Below, one piece after another: positions 59,361-64,000 of a DNA stretch of 64,000 nucleotides. The notes under the pieces are model-generated. The model ran no database searches, was not told where the DNA came from, and saw nothing but the letters and a program-made list of their open reading frames with translations. The DNA comes from Microbacterium esteraromaticum (GTDB lineage Bacteria; Actinomycetota; Actinomycetes; Actinomycetales; Microbacteriaceae), in NCBI RefSeq assembly GCF_014084045.1, contig NZ_CP043732.1, forward strand, positions 2,914,001 to 2,978,000, read 5' to 3'. The position numbers and the translations under genes were made by a program. The stretch's first letter is position 1. Each line of letters opens with the position of its first letter.

Positions 59361-59432
59361 TGCGCGATACTGGGATCGAACCAGTGACCTCTTCCGTGTC
59401 AGGGAAGCGCGCTACCGCTGCGCCAATCGCGC
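59361..59432 (-). tRNA. tRNA-Val (anticodon GAC)
   Basis: The 72-base cloverleaf pairs GCGCGAT with ATCGCGC in the acceptor stem. The anticodon stem is CTTCC/GGAAG with loop CTGACAC (anticodon GAC, reading GTC/GTT). The T arm is ACTGG-TTCGATC-CCAGT; discriminator A, no encoded CCA. It is the last member of the Gly-Cys-Val cluster. Confidence 0.97.
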
Positions 59433-59457
59433 CTAGAAGGCTGTTCAGTTGTCAGAG

Positions 59458-59528
59458 AGGTGGCGACGGGATTCGAACCCGTGTAAACGGCTTTGCAGGC
59501 CGGTGCCTAGCCTCTCGGCCACGCCACC
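59458..59528 (-). tRNA. tRNA-Cys (anticodon GCA)
   Basis: The 71-base cloverleaf pairs GGTGGCG with CGCCACC. The anticodon loop is CTGCAAA between CGGC/GCCG (anticodon GCA). T arm ACGGG-TTCGAAT-CCCGT; discriminator U, an identity element of tRNA-Cys. CCA is not encoded. Confidence 0.97.
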
Positions 59529-59532
59529 GCGA

Positions 59533-59549
59533 GGTGGATTCGAACCCAC
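59533..59549 (-). other. Isolated tRNA T-arm-like fragment
   Basis: On the minus strand GTGGGTTCGAATCCACC looks like a tRNA T arm, with the invariant TTCGAAT, but there are no acceptor, D or anticodon arms around it: a terminator hairpin precedes it and tRNA-Cys follows. Two of the stem pairs are mismatched. It may be the remnant of a lost tRNA gene or of an old attachment site. Confidence 0.45.
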
Positions 59550-59558
59550 ATGCCGAAA

Positions 59559-59572
59559 CCCCCTGAAGGGGG
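59559..59572 (-). terminator. Hairpin after tRNA-Gly
   Basis: CCCCC-TGAA-GGGGG, five GC pairs, with TTT after it on the minus strand. It lies 13 bases downstream of tRNA-Gly and may only attenuate, since tRNA-Cys and tRNA-Val follow without another clear promoter. Confidence 0.55.
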
Positions 59573-59584
59573 CTCCTGCACTCG

Positions 59585-59657
59585 AGCGGATGACGAGACT
59601 CGAACTCGCGACCCTCACCTTGGCAAGGTGATGCGCTACCAACTGCGCTACATCCGC
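59585..59657 (-). tRNA. tRNA-Gly (anticodon GCC)
   Basis: The 73-base cloverleaf pairs GCGGATG with CATCCGC. The anticodon loop is TTGCCAA (anticodon GCC). T arm GCGAG-TTCGAGT-CTCGT; discriminator U. It is the first gene of the cluster, and a promoter lies 41 bases upstream. Confidence 0.97.
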
Positions 59658-59697
59658 ATATTCTGTTTTCGTTCCCGGCGTCCCGGGCACTTGAAAT

Positions 59698-59726
59698 ACA
59701 TTAGCCCAGGATCGGCGCATCGCCAA
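59698..59726 (-). promoter_or_regulatory. Promoter of the tRNA-Gly-Cys-Val cluster
   Basis: On the minus strand TTGGCG (59721-59726) and TAATGT (59698-59703) are separated by 17 bases, each matching its consensus at four of six positions. They are about 41 bases before tRNA-Gly. Confidence 0.6.
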
Positions 59727-59736
59727 ACCGCTTCGC

Positions 59737-59786
59737 GATGCCGGGCGTGTCTCATGATCGTACGGAGTGCCGCCACGCCCGGCATC
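59737..59786. repeat. 13-base perfect inverted repeat between divergent tRNA promoters
   Basis: GATGCCGGGCGTG (59737-59749) and CACGCCCGGCATC (59774-59786) are perfect complements with a 24-base loop. It is in the 205-base gap between the two tRNA transcription units and belongs to no gene seen. It may be a structured RNA, a protein-binding site or a remnant of an inserted element. Confidence 0.6.
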
Positions 59787-59819
59787 CCGCACGGTGTCGG
59801 GACGGTGCCGCTGATCGGG

Positions 59820-59825
59820 TATGCT
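59820..59825 (+). promoter_or_regulatory. Possible -10 box of tRNA-Val(CAC)
   Basis: TATGCT lies 37 bases before the tRNA and fits the -10 consensus. The -35 region is GC-rich and unconvincing. Confidence 0.4.
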
Positions 59826-59862
59826 TTCTGACTGTGCCACCGTGCACGACACAACTCCACAT

Positions 59863-59935
59863 GGGCGATTGGCGCAGTTGGTAGCGCGCTTCCTTCACAC
59901 GGAAGAGGTCGTCGGTTCGAGTCCGGCATCGCCCA
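59863..59935 (+). tRNA. tRNA-Val (anticodon CAC), attachment site of the mobile element
   Basis: The 73-base cloverleaf pairs GGGCGAT with ATCGCCC. The anticodon loop TTCACAC gives CAC, reading GTG. T arm GTCGG-TTCGAGT-CCGGC; CCA follows in the DNA at 59936-59938. An integrase gene ends 16 bases downstream in opposite orientation, so the 3' half of this tRNA gene is the probable left attachment site (attL). Confidence 0.96.
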
Positions 59936-59953
59936 CCACAGGGAACCGCGTAA

Positions 59954-61312
59954 TCACGCGGAAGTCCCCACTCCCCCAGTGCTGAAAGACGCGCGCTCTG
60001 CTGTCTGGTTGTGCACTTGTGGTGCACCTACCCTCGGAACCAGCGCCGCGACGGCCTCAGCGGCATGCCGGGCACGGTCGCCGATCAGGTGCGTGTACAC
60101 GTCCGACGTGATGACGACTGACGAGTGCCGCAGCCGCTTCGACGTCAATGCGATGTCGGCCCCACTCGCGAGCATCAGCGACGCGTGCATGTGCCGCAGC
60201 CCGTGCATCTTGATCCACGAGAGCGGCGGCTGAGGCTGCTCGCCGCGTGCGACACGCTCGACGTTCTCGGCGGCGATCGTCGCGTTCGTCGCTGCCCAGA
60301 CCGGCTTGAACACGTTCTTCAGCACGTAGTCGCGCCGCAACGGTCGCCCGTCCTCGTGGGTGAAGACGTAGCCGCTGTTCTGCCAGAGCGCGCCGAGCCG
60401 GTCGCGGTCGCCCTGCTGGGTGATTTGCCAGGCGACGAGCGCGCCGACCGTCTGATCTTCCAGGTCGATGCTCGCCTGGCTCTCTTCGGTCTTCGGCTCC
60501 TTCTCTTCGACCTTGCCGTCGACGATCGTGCGCGTCCACCGCACGGTGAGCGTGCGCGACGCGAGGTCGACGTCGATCCACCGCAGCCCGGCCAACTCGG
60601 CAGGGCGTAGGCCGGTGAACATGGCGACTTCGAGCACGACGCCGAGCCGGTGCTGCGCTGCGTGGTCGAGGAACCTCCCGGCCTGTGCGGGTGACCACGG
60701 CTCGAACTTCGCGCGTCGCTCCTTCGGGAACACAACGCCGTTCGCGGGGTTCGCTGGGATGAGATCGCCCCGCACGGCTGCCGTGAGTGCACTGCTGATG
60801 CCCCGGTGCGCCTTCTTGACGGTCGGCACGCCGCGACCGGCAGCGAGCATGCTGTCGACGAAGCGCTGCACGTCGGCGCGCCTGATGTCGCTGAGCCGCA
60901 TCCGCCCGAGAGCGCTCGGCGCGACGTCGTTCTCGAAGTAGCGCCCGTACGCCGATCGAAGACCTGCCGAGAGGCCGCTCGTAGTCAGCCACTCGTCGCA
61001 CCACTGCGCGAACTGCGTGCGGTTCGTCTCGCGGAACTGCCCCGTGTCGTGCTCGGTCTTCGCCTTCGCGTAGGCGGACTGAGCCGCCCGCTTGCTGGTG
61101 AAGTTGGCGACGCGCGTCTGTAGCCGTTTCATCTTCTTGGTCTTCGGATCGAAGCCGAATCCCCGGCTGAGGTAGTAGCCCCATTTGCCGTGCTTCGGGT
61201 CGGCGAGCAATGTGGGGCACGCTCGCGCGATCTGCGCCTCGGTGGCGCTCTCGGGCAGGTTGCCGTATGGCTTGCCGTCCGCGTTGCGGCACGAGCATCT
61301 GCGATAGATCAT
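59954..61312 (-). CDS. Tyrosine-type site-specific integrase
   Basis: The 452-residue recombinase has the actinobacterial arm-binding N terminus (RRCSCRNADGKPYG ... HGKWGYYL, about 1-75), a SAM-like core-binding domain (about 95-190), and the catalytic domain with Arg in TGLRPAELAGL, HGLRHMHASL, and the Tyr in SDVYTHLIGD. The stop is 16 bases past tRNA-Val(CAC), the usual placement next to attL. Its ATG overlaps the XRE-gene stop (ATGA), so integrase and repressor are co-expressed. Confidence 0.95.
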   Translation of the reverse strand: MIYRRCSCRNADGKPYGNLPESATEAQIARACPTLLADPKHGKWGYYLSRGFGFDPKTKKMKRLQTRVANFTSKRAAQSAYAKAKTEHDTGQFRETNRTQFAQWCDEWLTTSGLSAGLRSAYGRYFENDVAPSALGRMRLSDIRRADVQRFVDSMLAAGRGVPTVKKAHRGISSALTAAVRGDLIPANPANGVVFPKERRAKFEPWSPAQAGRFLDHAAQHRLGVVLEVAMFTGLRPAELAGLRWIDVDLASRTLTVRWTRTIVDGKVEEKEPKTEESQASIDLEDQTVGALVAWQITQQGDRDRLGALWQNSGYVFTHEDGRPLRRDYVLKNVFKPVWAATNATIAAENVERVARGEQPQPPLSWIKMHGLRHMHASLMLASGADIALTSKRLRHSSVVITSDVYTHLIGDRARHAAEAVAALVPRVGAPQVHNQTAERASFSTGGVGTSA

Positions 61313-61794
61313 TGATCTTCCTCTCTGGGCTGTGGCTCGGCTGTCTGCCGAAGCCAGGTCTTGCGCGCGCCGATCGCGTCGGCATACGTCTGTTCCACCG
61401 CTCCGTGCAGGGCGGTGATCTCGTGCAGGTGCGAGTCGAGCGCACGCGTGAGACGCGCGATCACCTGTAACGGTGCTGACGCACCGTTACTGAGTGCACG
61501 CGCGCCGGGTTCGATCTCGTCGCGGCCCACGGACTGGCCGTCGATCTCGACCGCGTCGACCTCGTCGGGGATCGAGAACAGCGACGCAGGTCGAACGGTG
61601 AGCGCTCGCGCGAAGAGCACGACATCGTCGGCTGTCCACGTGCGTTTTCCGCGCTCAGCCTCGGAGACGGCGCTGATCGTCCACGCGCGGCCTGACAGTG
61701 TTGCGAGCCGTTCGGCGAACGCGTCTTGCTGCATCCCGATGCCTCGTCTCTCGCGCTTCACGTTCTGCCCGATGATCTCTCTCATCGTGCTCAT
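61309..61794 (-). CDS. XRE-family helix-turn-helix regulator (element repressor)
   Basis: The 161-residue protein has an N-terminal XRE helix-turn-helix (about 6-66; DAFAERLATLSGRAWTISAVSE with the extra spacing of some phage repressors) and a C-terminal helical part that may dimerise. GGAAGGAG lies five bases before ATG 61794; the longer frame upstream crosses the promoter region and is unsupported. It faces the early genes across an AT-rich 165-base gap, the layout of a lysogeny switch. Confidence 0.88.
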   Translation of the reverse strand: MSTMREIIGQNVKRERRGIGMQQDAFAERLATLSGRAWTISAVSEAERGKRTWTADDVVLFARALTVRPASLFSIPDEVDAVEIDGQSVGRDEIEPGARALSNGASAPLQVIARLTRALDSHLHEITALHGAVEQTYADAIGARKTWLRQTAEPQPREEDQ

Positions 61795-61959
61795 GGGCAC
61801 TCCTTCCTGATTCAATTGGCTACCTATATACACGAATCTGTGCATCATCAGAATAGCGTGAAATACCTGATTTGTGATGTATGCTGATGACAGCAGTAAG
61901 AACGTCAAGGCACGGCGGGCCCGGTCTGACGATCCGACACCTACGTCCAAAGGATCGCC
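61795..61959. promoter_or_regulatory. Divergent switch region of the element
   Basis: This 165-base gap is AT-rich compared with its surroundings. On the minus strand TATATA (61826-61831) is a likely -10 for the repressor; on the plus strand TATGCT (61879-61884) is a likely -10 for the early genes. TCATCAG (61845-61851) and CTGATGA (61884-61890) form an inverted pair that overlaps the early -10, a candidate operator. Confidence 0.55.
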
Positions 61960-62196
61960 ATGCCCGCCACCGTGAAGCCCGCCGTCACCCTGACCGCCGC
62001 AGACTTCGACCTTCCGAACCCCCTCCCCGTCGCATTCGACGTGCGAGACGCCGCCCCGATCTTGGGCGTCGGCGAGAGCACGATGTGGCTCGCCGTCCGC
62101 TCGGGCGAGATTCCTTCGATCCGCATCCGAGGGCGCGTGCTCATCCCCACTGTCCCGTTCCTCCGCATGTTCGGCATCGAGCACACGAACGACTGA
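61960..62196 (+). CDS. Excisionase-like helix-turn-helix protein
   Basis: The 78-residue product has a MerR/excisionase-type winged helix (DVRDAAPILGVGESTMWLAVRSGEIPSIRIRGRVLIP), as in Xis or small phage DNA-binding proteins. AAAGGA precedes the ATG. Placed first in the rightward early run, it is a good candidate for Xis, which directs the divergent integrase; an early regulator is the alternative. Confidence 0.8.
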   Translation: MPATVKPAVTLTAADFDLPNPLPVAFDVRDAAPILGVGESTMWLAVRSGEIPSIRIRGRVLIPTVPFLRMFGIEHTND

Positions 62197-62224
62197 GCGA
62201 CCGGCTCGACGGAGGGCGAGAGAC

Positions 62225-62974
62225 GTGGGATTCACGACCTTGGAGCGCATGAAGAGCGCGCTGCTGACGACGACGGTGACGTCGCTCGAACGCGCGGTGC
62301 TGCTCGACATGGCTATCGCGGTCGACGATGACGCGCCGCTCTACACCTGGGGTCACGATCGGCTCGCGCTCGCGATCGGCAAGACGCCGGGCACGCCTGC
62401 CGCAAAGCAGGCGCTCAGCGTGCGCATCCTCCCTTCGCTGATCTCGAAGGGGCTCATCCGCAAGCGCTCGGCCGCGCATCGCGGGCATCGGGCTGAGTAC
62501 GAACTGCTCGTGCTGGGTGACCCAGGAATGGGTAACGGTTCACGCTCGGGAATGGGTAACGGTTTCGACGATGACGTGTCACGCGTGACTCACGGCGAAC
62601 ACGGAATGGGTAACGGTTCCGAGGGCGAATGGGTAACGGTTTCAGAGGGAATGGGTAACGCCCAGACCGTTACCCCTCTACCTATCTCTCTACCTCCCTC
62701 TCCGACAGGAAAGCGCATCGCACGCGCTGCGCGCCGTCCCAGCGATCGACAGATGGTGTTCGCATCAGACATCGCTCATCTGCTCGACGTCGCGGCTGAG
62801 CCTCAGACGAGCGCAGAGGCAGCCGAGTTCATCCGCGAGAACTGGCCCGAGATCGAGCGACGTGCTCACAACGGCGAGCCGTTCGATTGCTCGATCGCTG
62901 ATCTATCGCCTGCGACGCGTCGATACGCACGCGAACGCGGGCTGCTGCTGAACGACGAAAGGACGACCGCATGA
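62225..62974 (+). CDS. Putative replication initiator with internal iterons (lambda O-like layout)
   Basis: The 249-residue product has an N-terminal winged helix (about 15-95; ALSVRILPSLISKGLIRKRS), a low-complexity middle with repeated Gly-Met-Gly-Asn (about 101-145), and a C-terminal domain (about 165-249). The middle is encoded by five copies of AATGGGTAACGGTT (one partial), of which one is read in another frame. Lambda O has the same order: winged-helix DNA-binding domain, origin iterons inside the gene, helicase-loading domain. Initiator function is inference; a regulator is the alternative. GTG at 62225 follows GGAGGG. Confidence 0.7.
   Translation: MGFTTLERMKSALLTTTVTSLERAVLLDMAIAVDDDAPLYTWGHDRLALAIGKTPGTPAAKQALSVRILPSLISKGLIRKRSAAHRGHRAEYELLVLGDPGMGNGSRSGMGNGFDDDVSRVTHGEHGMGNGSEGEWVTVSEGMGNAQTVTPLPISLPPSPTGKRIARAARRPSDRQMVFASDIAHLLDVAAEPQTSAEAAEFIRENWPEIERRAHNGEPFDCSIADLSPATRRYARERGLLLNDERTTA
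62527..62675. repeat. Iteron array, candidate replication origin
   Basis: AATGGGTAACGGTT occurs at 62527-62540, 62551-62564, 62605-62618 and 62628-62641, with a partial copy AATGGGTAACG at 62650-62660 and an inverted ACCGTTACCC at 62666-62675. Start-to-start steps are 24, 54, 23 and 22 bases, near multiples of the helical turn. The copy at 62628 is out of frame with the others in the protein, so DNA sequence, not protein, is conserved. A pyrimidine-rich stretch follows (62672-62703). Confidence 0.8.
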
Positions 62975-63147
62975 CCTACTACACACTCGCCGGGCTGCTG
63001 ATGCTCGCGGGCGCGCTCGTCGGATTCGTCGATGTGATCCGCCCGCACCTGCACACCCAGAGCACATCGACCGCGAAAACCGCAGATCAGACAGGTAGGC
63101 GCTTCACTCACCCTGAAGTGCTCGACGAGAGGAAGACCACACGATGA
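62971..63147 (+). CDS. Small membrane protein of the element
   Basis: A 58-residue frame starts ATG 62971, overlapping the initiator stop (ATGA), and ends at 63147, overlapping the next ATG (ATGA). It has one N-terminal span (about 3-25; YYTLAGLLMLAGALVGFVDV) and a polar tail. The exact overlaps on both sides argue that it is translated. No family is recognised. Confidence 0.65.
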   Translation: MTYYTLAGLLMLAGALVGFVDVIRPHLHTQSTSTAKTADQTGRRFTHPEVLDERKTTR

Positions 63148-63431
63148 CCACCACACCGACCGGCTCGGCTCTCGAACGTGCCGCCCTCGTCGAGCGCGCT
63201 CGCCGCATCATCTCGACGCCAGAGCGGAACAGTCTGCGCGAGGCCCGTGCTCAGCGCCGACACGCCCTCAGCGGCTACAAGGTCGCGCTCGATCAGATGC
63301 GCCCGCAGCATTACGGCGCGGTCAAGGCGTACGCCGCCGCTCTCAGCGCCGAAGCCGCCGCGAACCGTGCCGAAGCGAACGAACTGCGCGACCTGCTCGC
63401 GGCGATTCTCGGCGTCCGGGAGCAGCGATGA
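63144..63431 (+). CDS. Uncharacterised element protein
   Basis: The 95-residue product is alanine/arginine-rich and almost wholly helical (ALVERARRIISTPERNSLREAR; a second helix with AEAAANRAEANELRDLLAAIL), probably a coiled-coil. No family is recognised. It is coupled by ATGA overlaps on both sides. Confidence 0.65.
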   Translation: MTTTPTGSALERAALVERARRIISTPERNSLREARAQRRHALSGYKVALDQMRPQHYGAVKAYAAALSAEAAANRAEANELRDLLAAILGVREQR

Positions 63432-63871
63432 CCAGCGGCTACAACCGAGTGCACTACCTGCTGCGTCGCGATCGCGGCAGCGCTGTCGGACGCCCGTGCG
63501 TCGTGCCGGGCTGCGCGCGGCTCGCTGACGGCTGGGGACTCGTCGGCGAAGCGACGCATTACGGCGAGAAGGGCGGCGACGGCAAGCCGGTGCGCTGGTC
63601 GACCGATCTGAACGACTATGCGCCGCTCTGCTACAGCCACAACTCGCAGTTGGATCGCGGCGGCGACCTACTGATGTGCCCGCGCGGTCACGTCCGGCTG
63701 ACGTGGGGAGTGACGAGCAACGGGGAGTGCGTCGGCTGTCGACGCGAGCGGCTGCGCGAGCACAAGCGGCGCCTGCGAGCAGACCCCGGATACCGAGCGC
63801 GTGAGAACGCCCAGCGACAGGAACAGCGAAAGCGTCGCGCCGAGCGCGCGAAGAACGGAGAACAACCGTGA
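63428..63871 (+). CDS. HNH-like zinc-binding protein
   Basis: The 147-residue product carries four zinc-type pairs: CVVPGC, LCYSHN, CPRGH and CVGC, around DYAPLCYSHNSQLDRG, which resembles the phage HNH endonuclease/zinc-finger fold, followed by a strongly basic helical tail. A nuclease is plausible, but the canonical HNH histidine pair is not clear, so a DNA-binding zinc protein is equally possible. It is the fifth gene of the overlapping early run. Confidence 0.7.
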   Translation: MTSGYNRVHYLLRRDRGSAVGRPCVVPGCARLADGWGLVGEATHYGEKGGDGKPVRWSTDLNDYAPLCYSHNSQLDRGGDLLMCPRGHVRLTWGVTSNGECVGCRRERLREHKRRLRADPGYRARENAQRQEQRKRRAERAKNGEQP

Positions 63872-64000
63872 CCGAATCCGAGCACGGCGGCGACCGCAAC
63901 AGTGTGCCCGCCCGCTACACAGCCGCGCAGCGCGCGAACGAAGCGCTGCAACTGCGGCTCATGCGCGTCTCGTATCGCGACATCGCGAAGCGGGTCGGCT
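63868..64000 (+). CDS. Helix-turn-helix protein (N-terminal part, runs off the window)
   Basis: From GTG 63868 (overlapping the previous stop as GTGA) 44 codons are visible: a polar start, then LQLRLMRVSYRDIAKRVG, a resolvase/terminase-small-subunit-type helix-turn-helix. It could be a small terminase subunit or a regulator; the C-terminal part is outside the window. Confidence 0.6.
   Translation, partial: MTESEHGGDRNSVPARYTAAQRANEALQLRLMRVSYRDIAKRVG

Larger units (their letters stand above)
59936..64000. mobile_element. Integrated element (prophage, satellite or AICE-type), left end
   Basis: A tyrosine integrase directly beside the 3' end of tRNA-Val(CAC), an XRE repressor, a divergent early region with an excisionase-like gene, an initiator-like gene with internal iterons, and small phage-like proteins together indicate an integrative element. 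No capsid, terminase or transfer gene is in view, so it cannot be classified. Its right end (attR) lies beyond 64000. Confidence 0.85.

Noticed and set aside
62527..62675. The direct repeats as a CRISPR array
   Set aside because: Units are 14 bases, spacing is 22-24 with no spacer-like unique sequence, one copy is inverted, and they lie within a gene. No cas genes are near.

Overview
The window is high-GC DNA dense in short, tightly packed genes. Gene order, the fused integration-host-factor/guanylate kinase gene, the actinobacterial degenerate PriA, the mycobacterial-type PyrF and the many overlapping NTGA stop/start junctions point to an actinobacterium of the Microbacteriaceae, most likely Microbacterium. 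Positions 1 to about 59,860 look like ordinary core chromosome. From about 59,936 to the right end is an integrated mobile element whose far end is outside the window.

Layout of the core part. Bases 1-3406 (minus strand) hold the end of a his/trp cluster (hisE, hisG, hisF, hisI, a Trp-associated membrane protein, a DUF6704 protein and the start of trpC); trpE is not between hisI and the membrane protein. Bases 3403-9984 hold rpe, rsmB, fmt, priA, metK and rpoZ. Bases 10046-19539 are the pyrimidine operon pyrR-pyrB-pyrC-PH protein-carA-carB-pyrF-gmk, headed by a probable PyrR-binding RNA loop. Next come a metallo-beta-lactamase/Rieske fusion, a SNF2-SWIM helicase, nusB, efp, one plus-strand orphan, and the shikimate cluster aroE-aroC-aroK-aroB-aroQ behind mltG, ruvX and alaS. 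Then rpsD, rarA, two plus-strand genes (one DUF349), an AbiEi-like orphan, rel, secF-secD-yajC, ruvB-ruvA-ruvC, yebC, and a vitamin B6 locus (pdxS, an AraC/GyrI regulator and pdxT on minus; divergent pdxR and pdxY on plus). HIT, thrS with a probable threonine leader peptide, five small or uncharacterised genes and a tRNA cluster (Gly, Cys, Val) finish the core.

Two core genes, carB and pdxS, each carry a single-base deletion at a CGGGGT run of the plus strand and are otherwise intact; a shared sequencing or consensus error is the simplest explanation.

The right-hand element abuts a divergent tRNA-Val(CAC) gene, the probable attachment site. It encodes a tyrosine integrase next to the tRNA, an XRE repressor, a divergent early region with an excisionase-like protein, and a putative replication initiator. 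Inside the initiator gene are five direct copies plus one inverted copy of a 14-base iteron; one copy lies in a different reading frame, so the repeat is conserved as DNA. This is the arrangement of the lambda O gene and its origin, and it is the most interesting feature here. A small membrane protein, an unknown protein, an HNH-like zinc protein and the start of a helix-turn-helix protein follow. No stretch of more than 300 bases lacks a gene.
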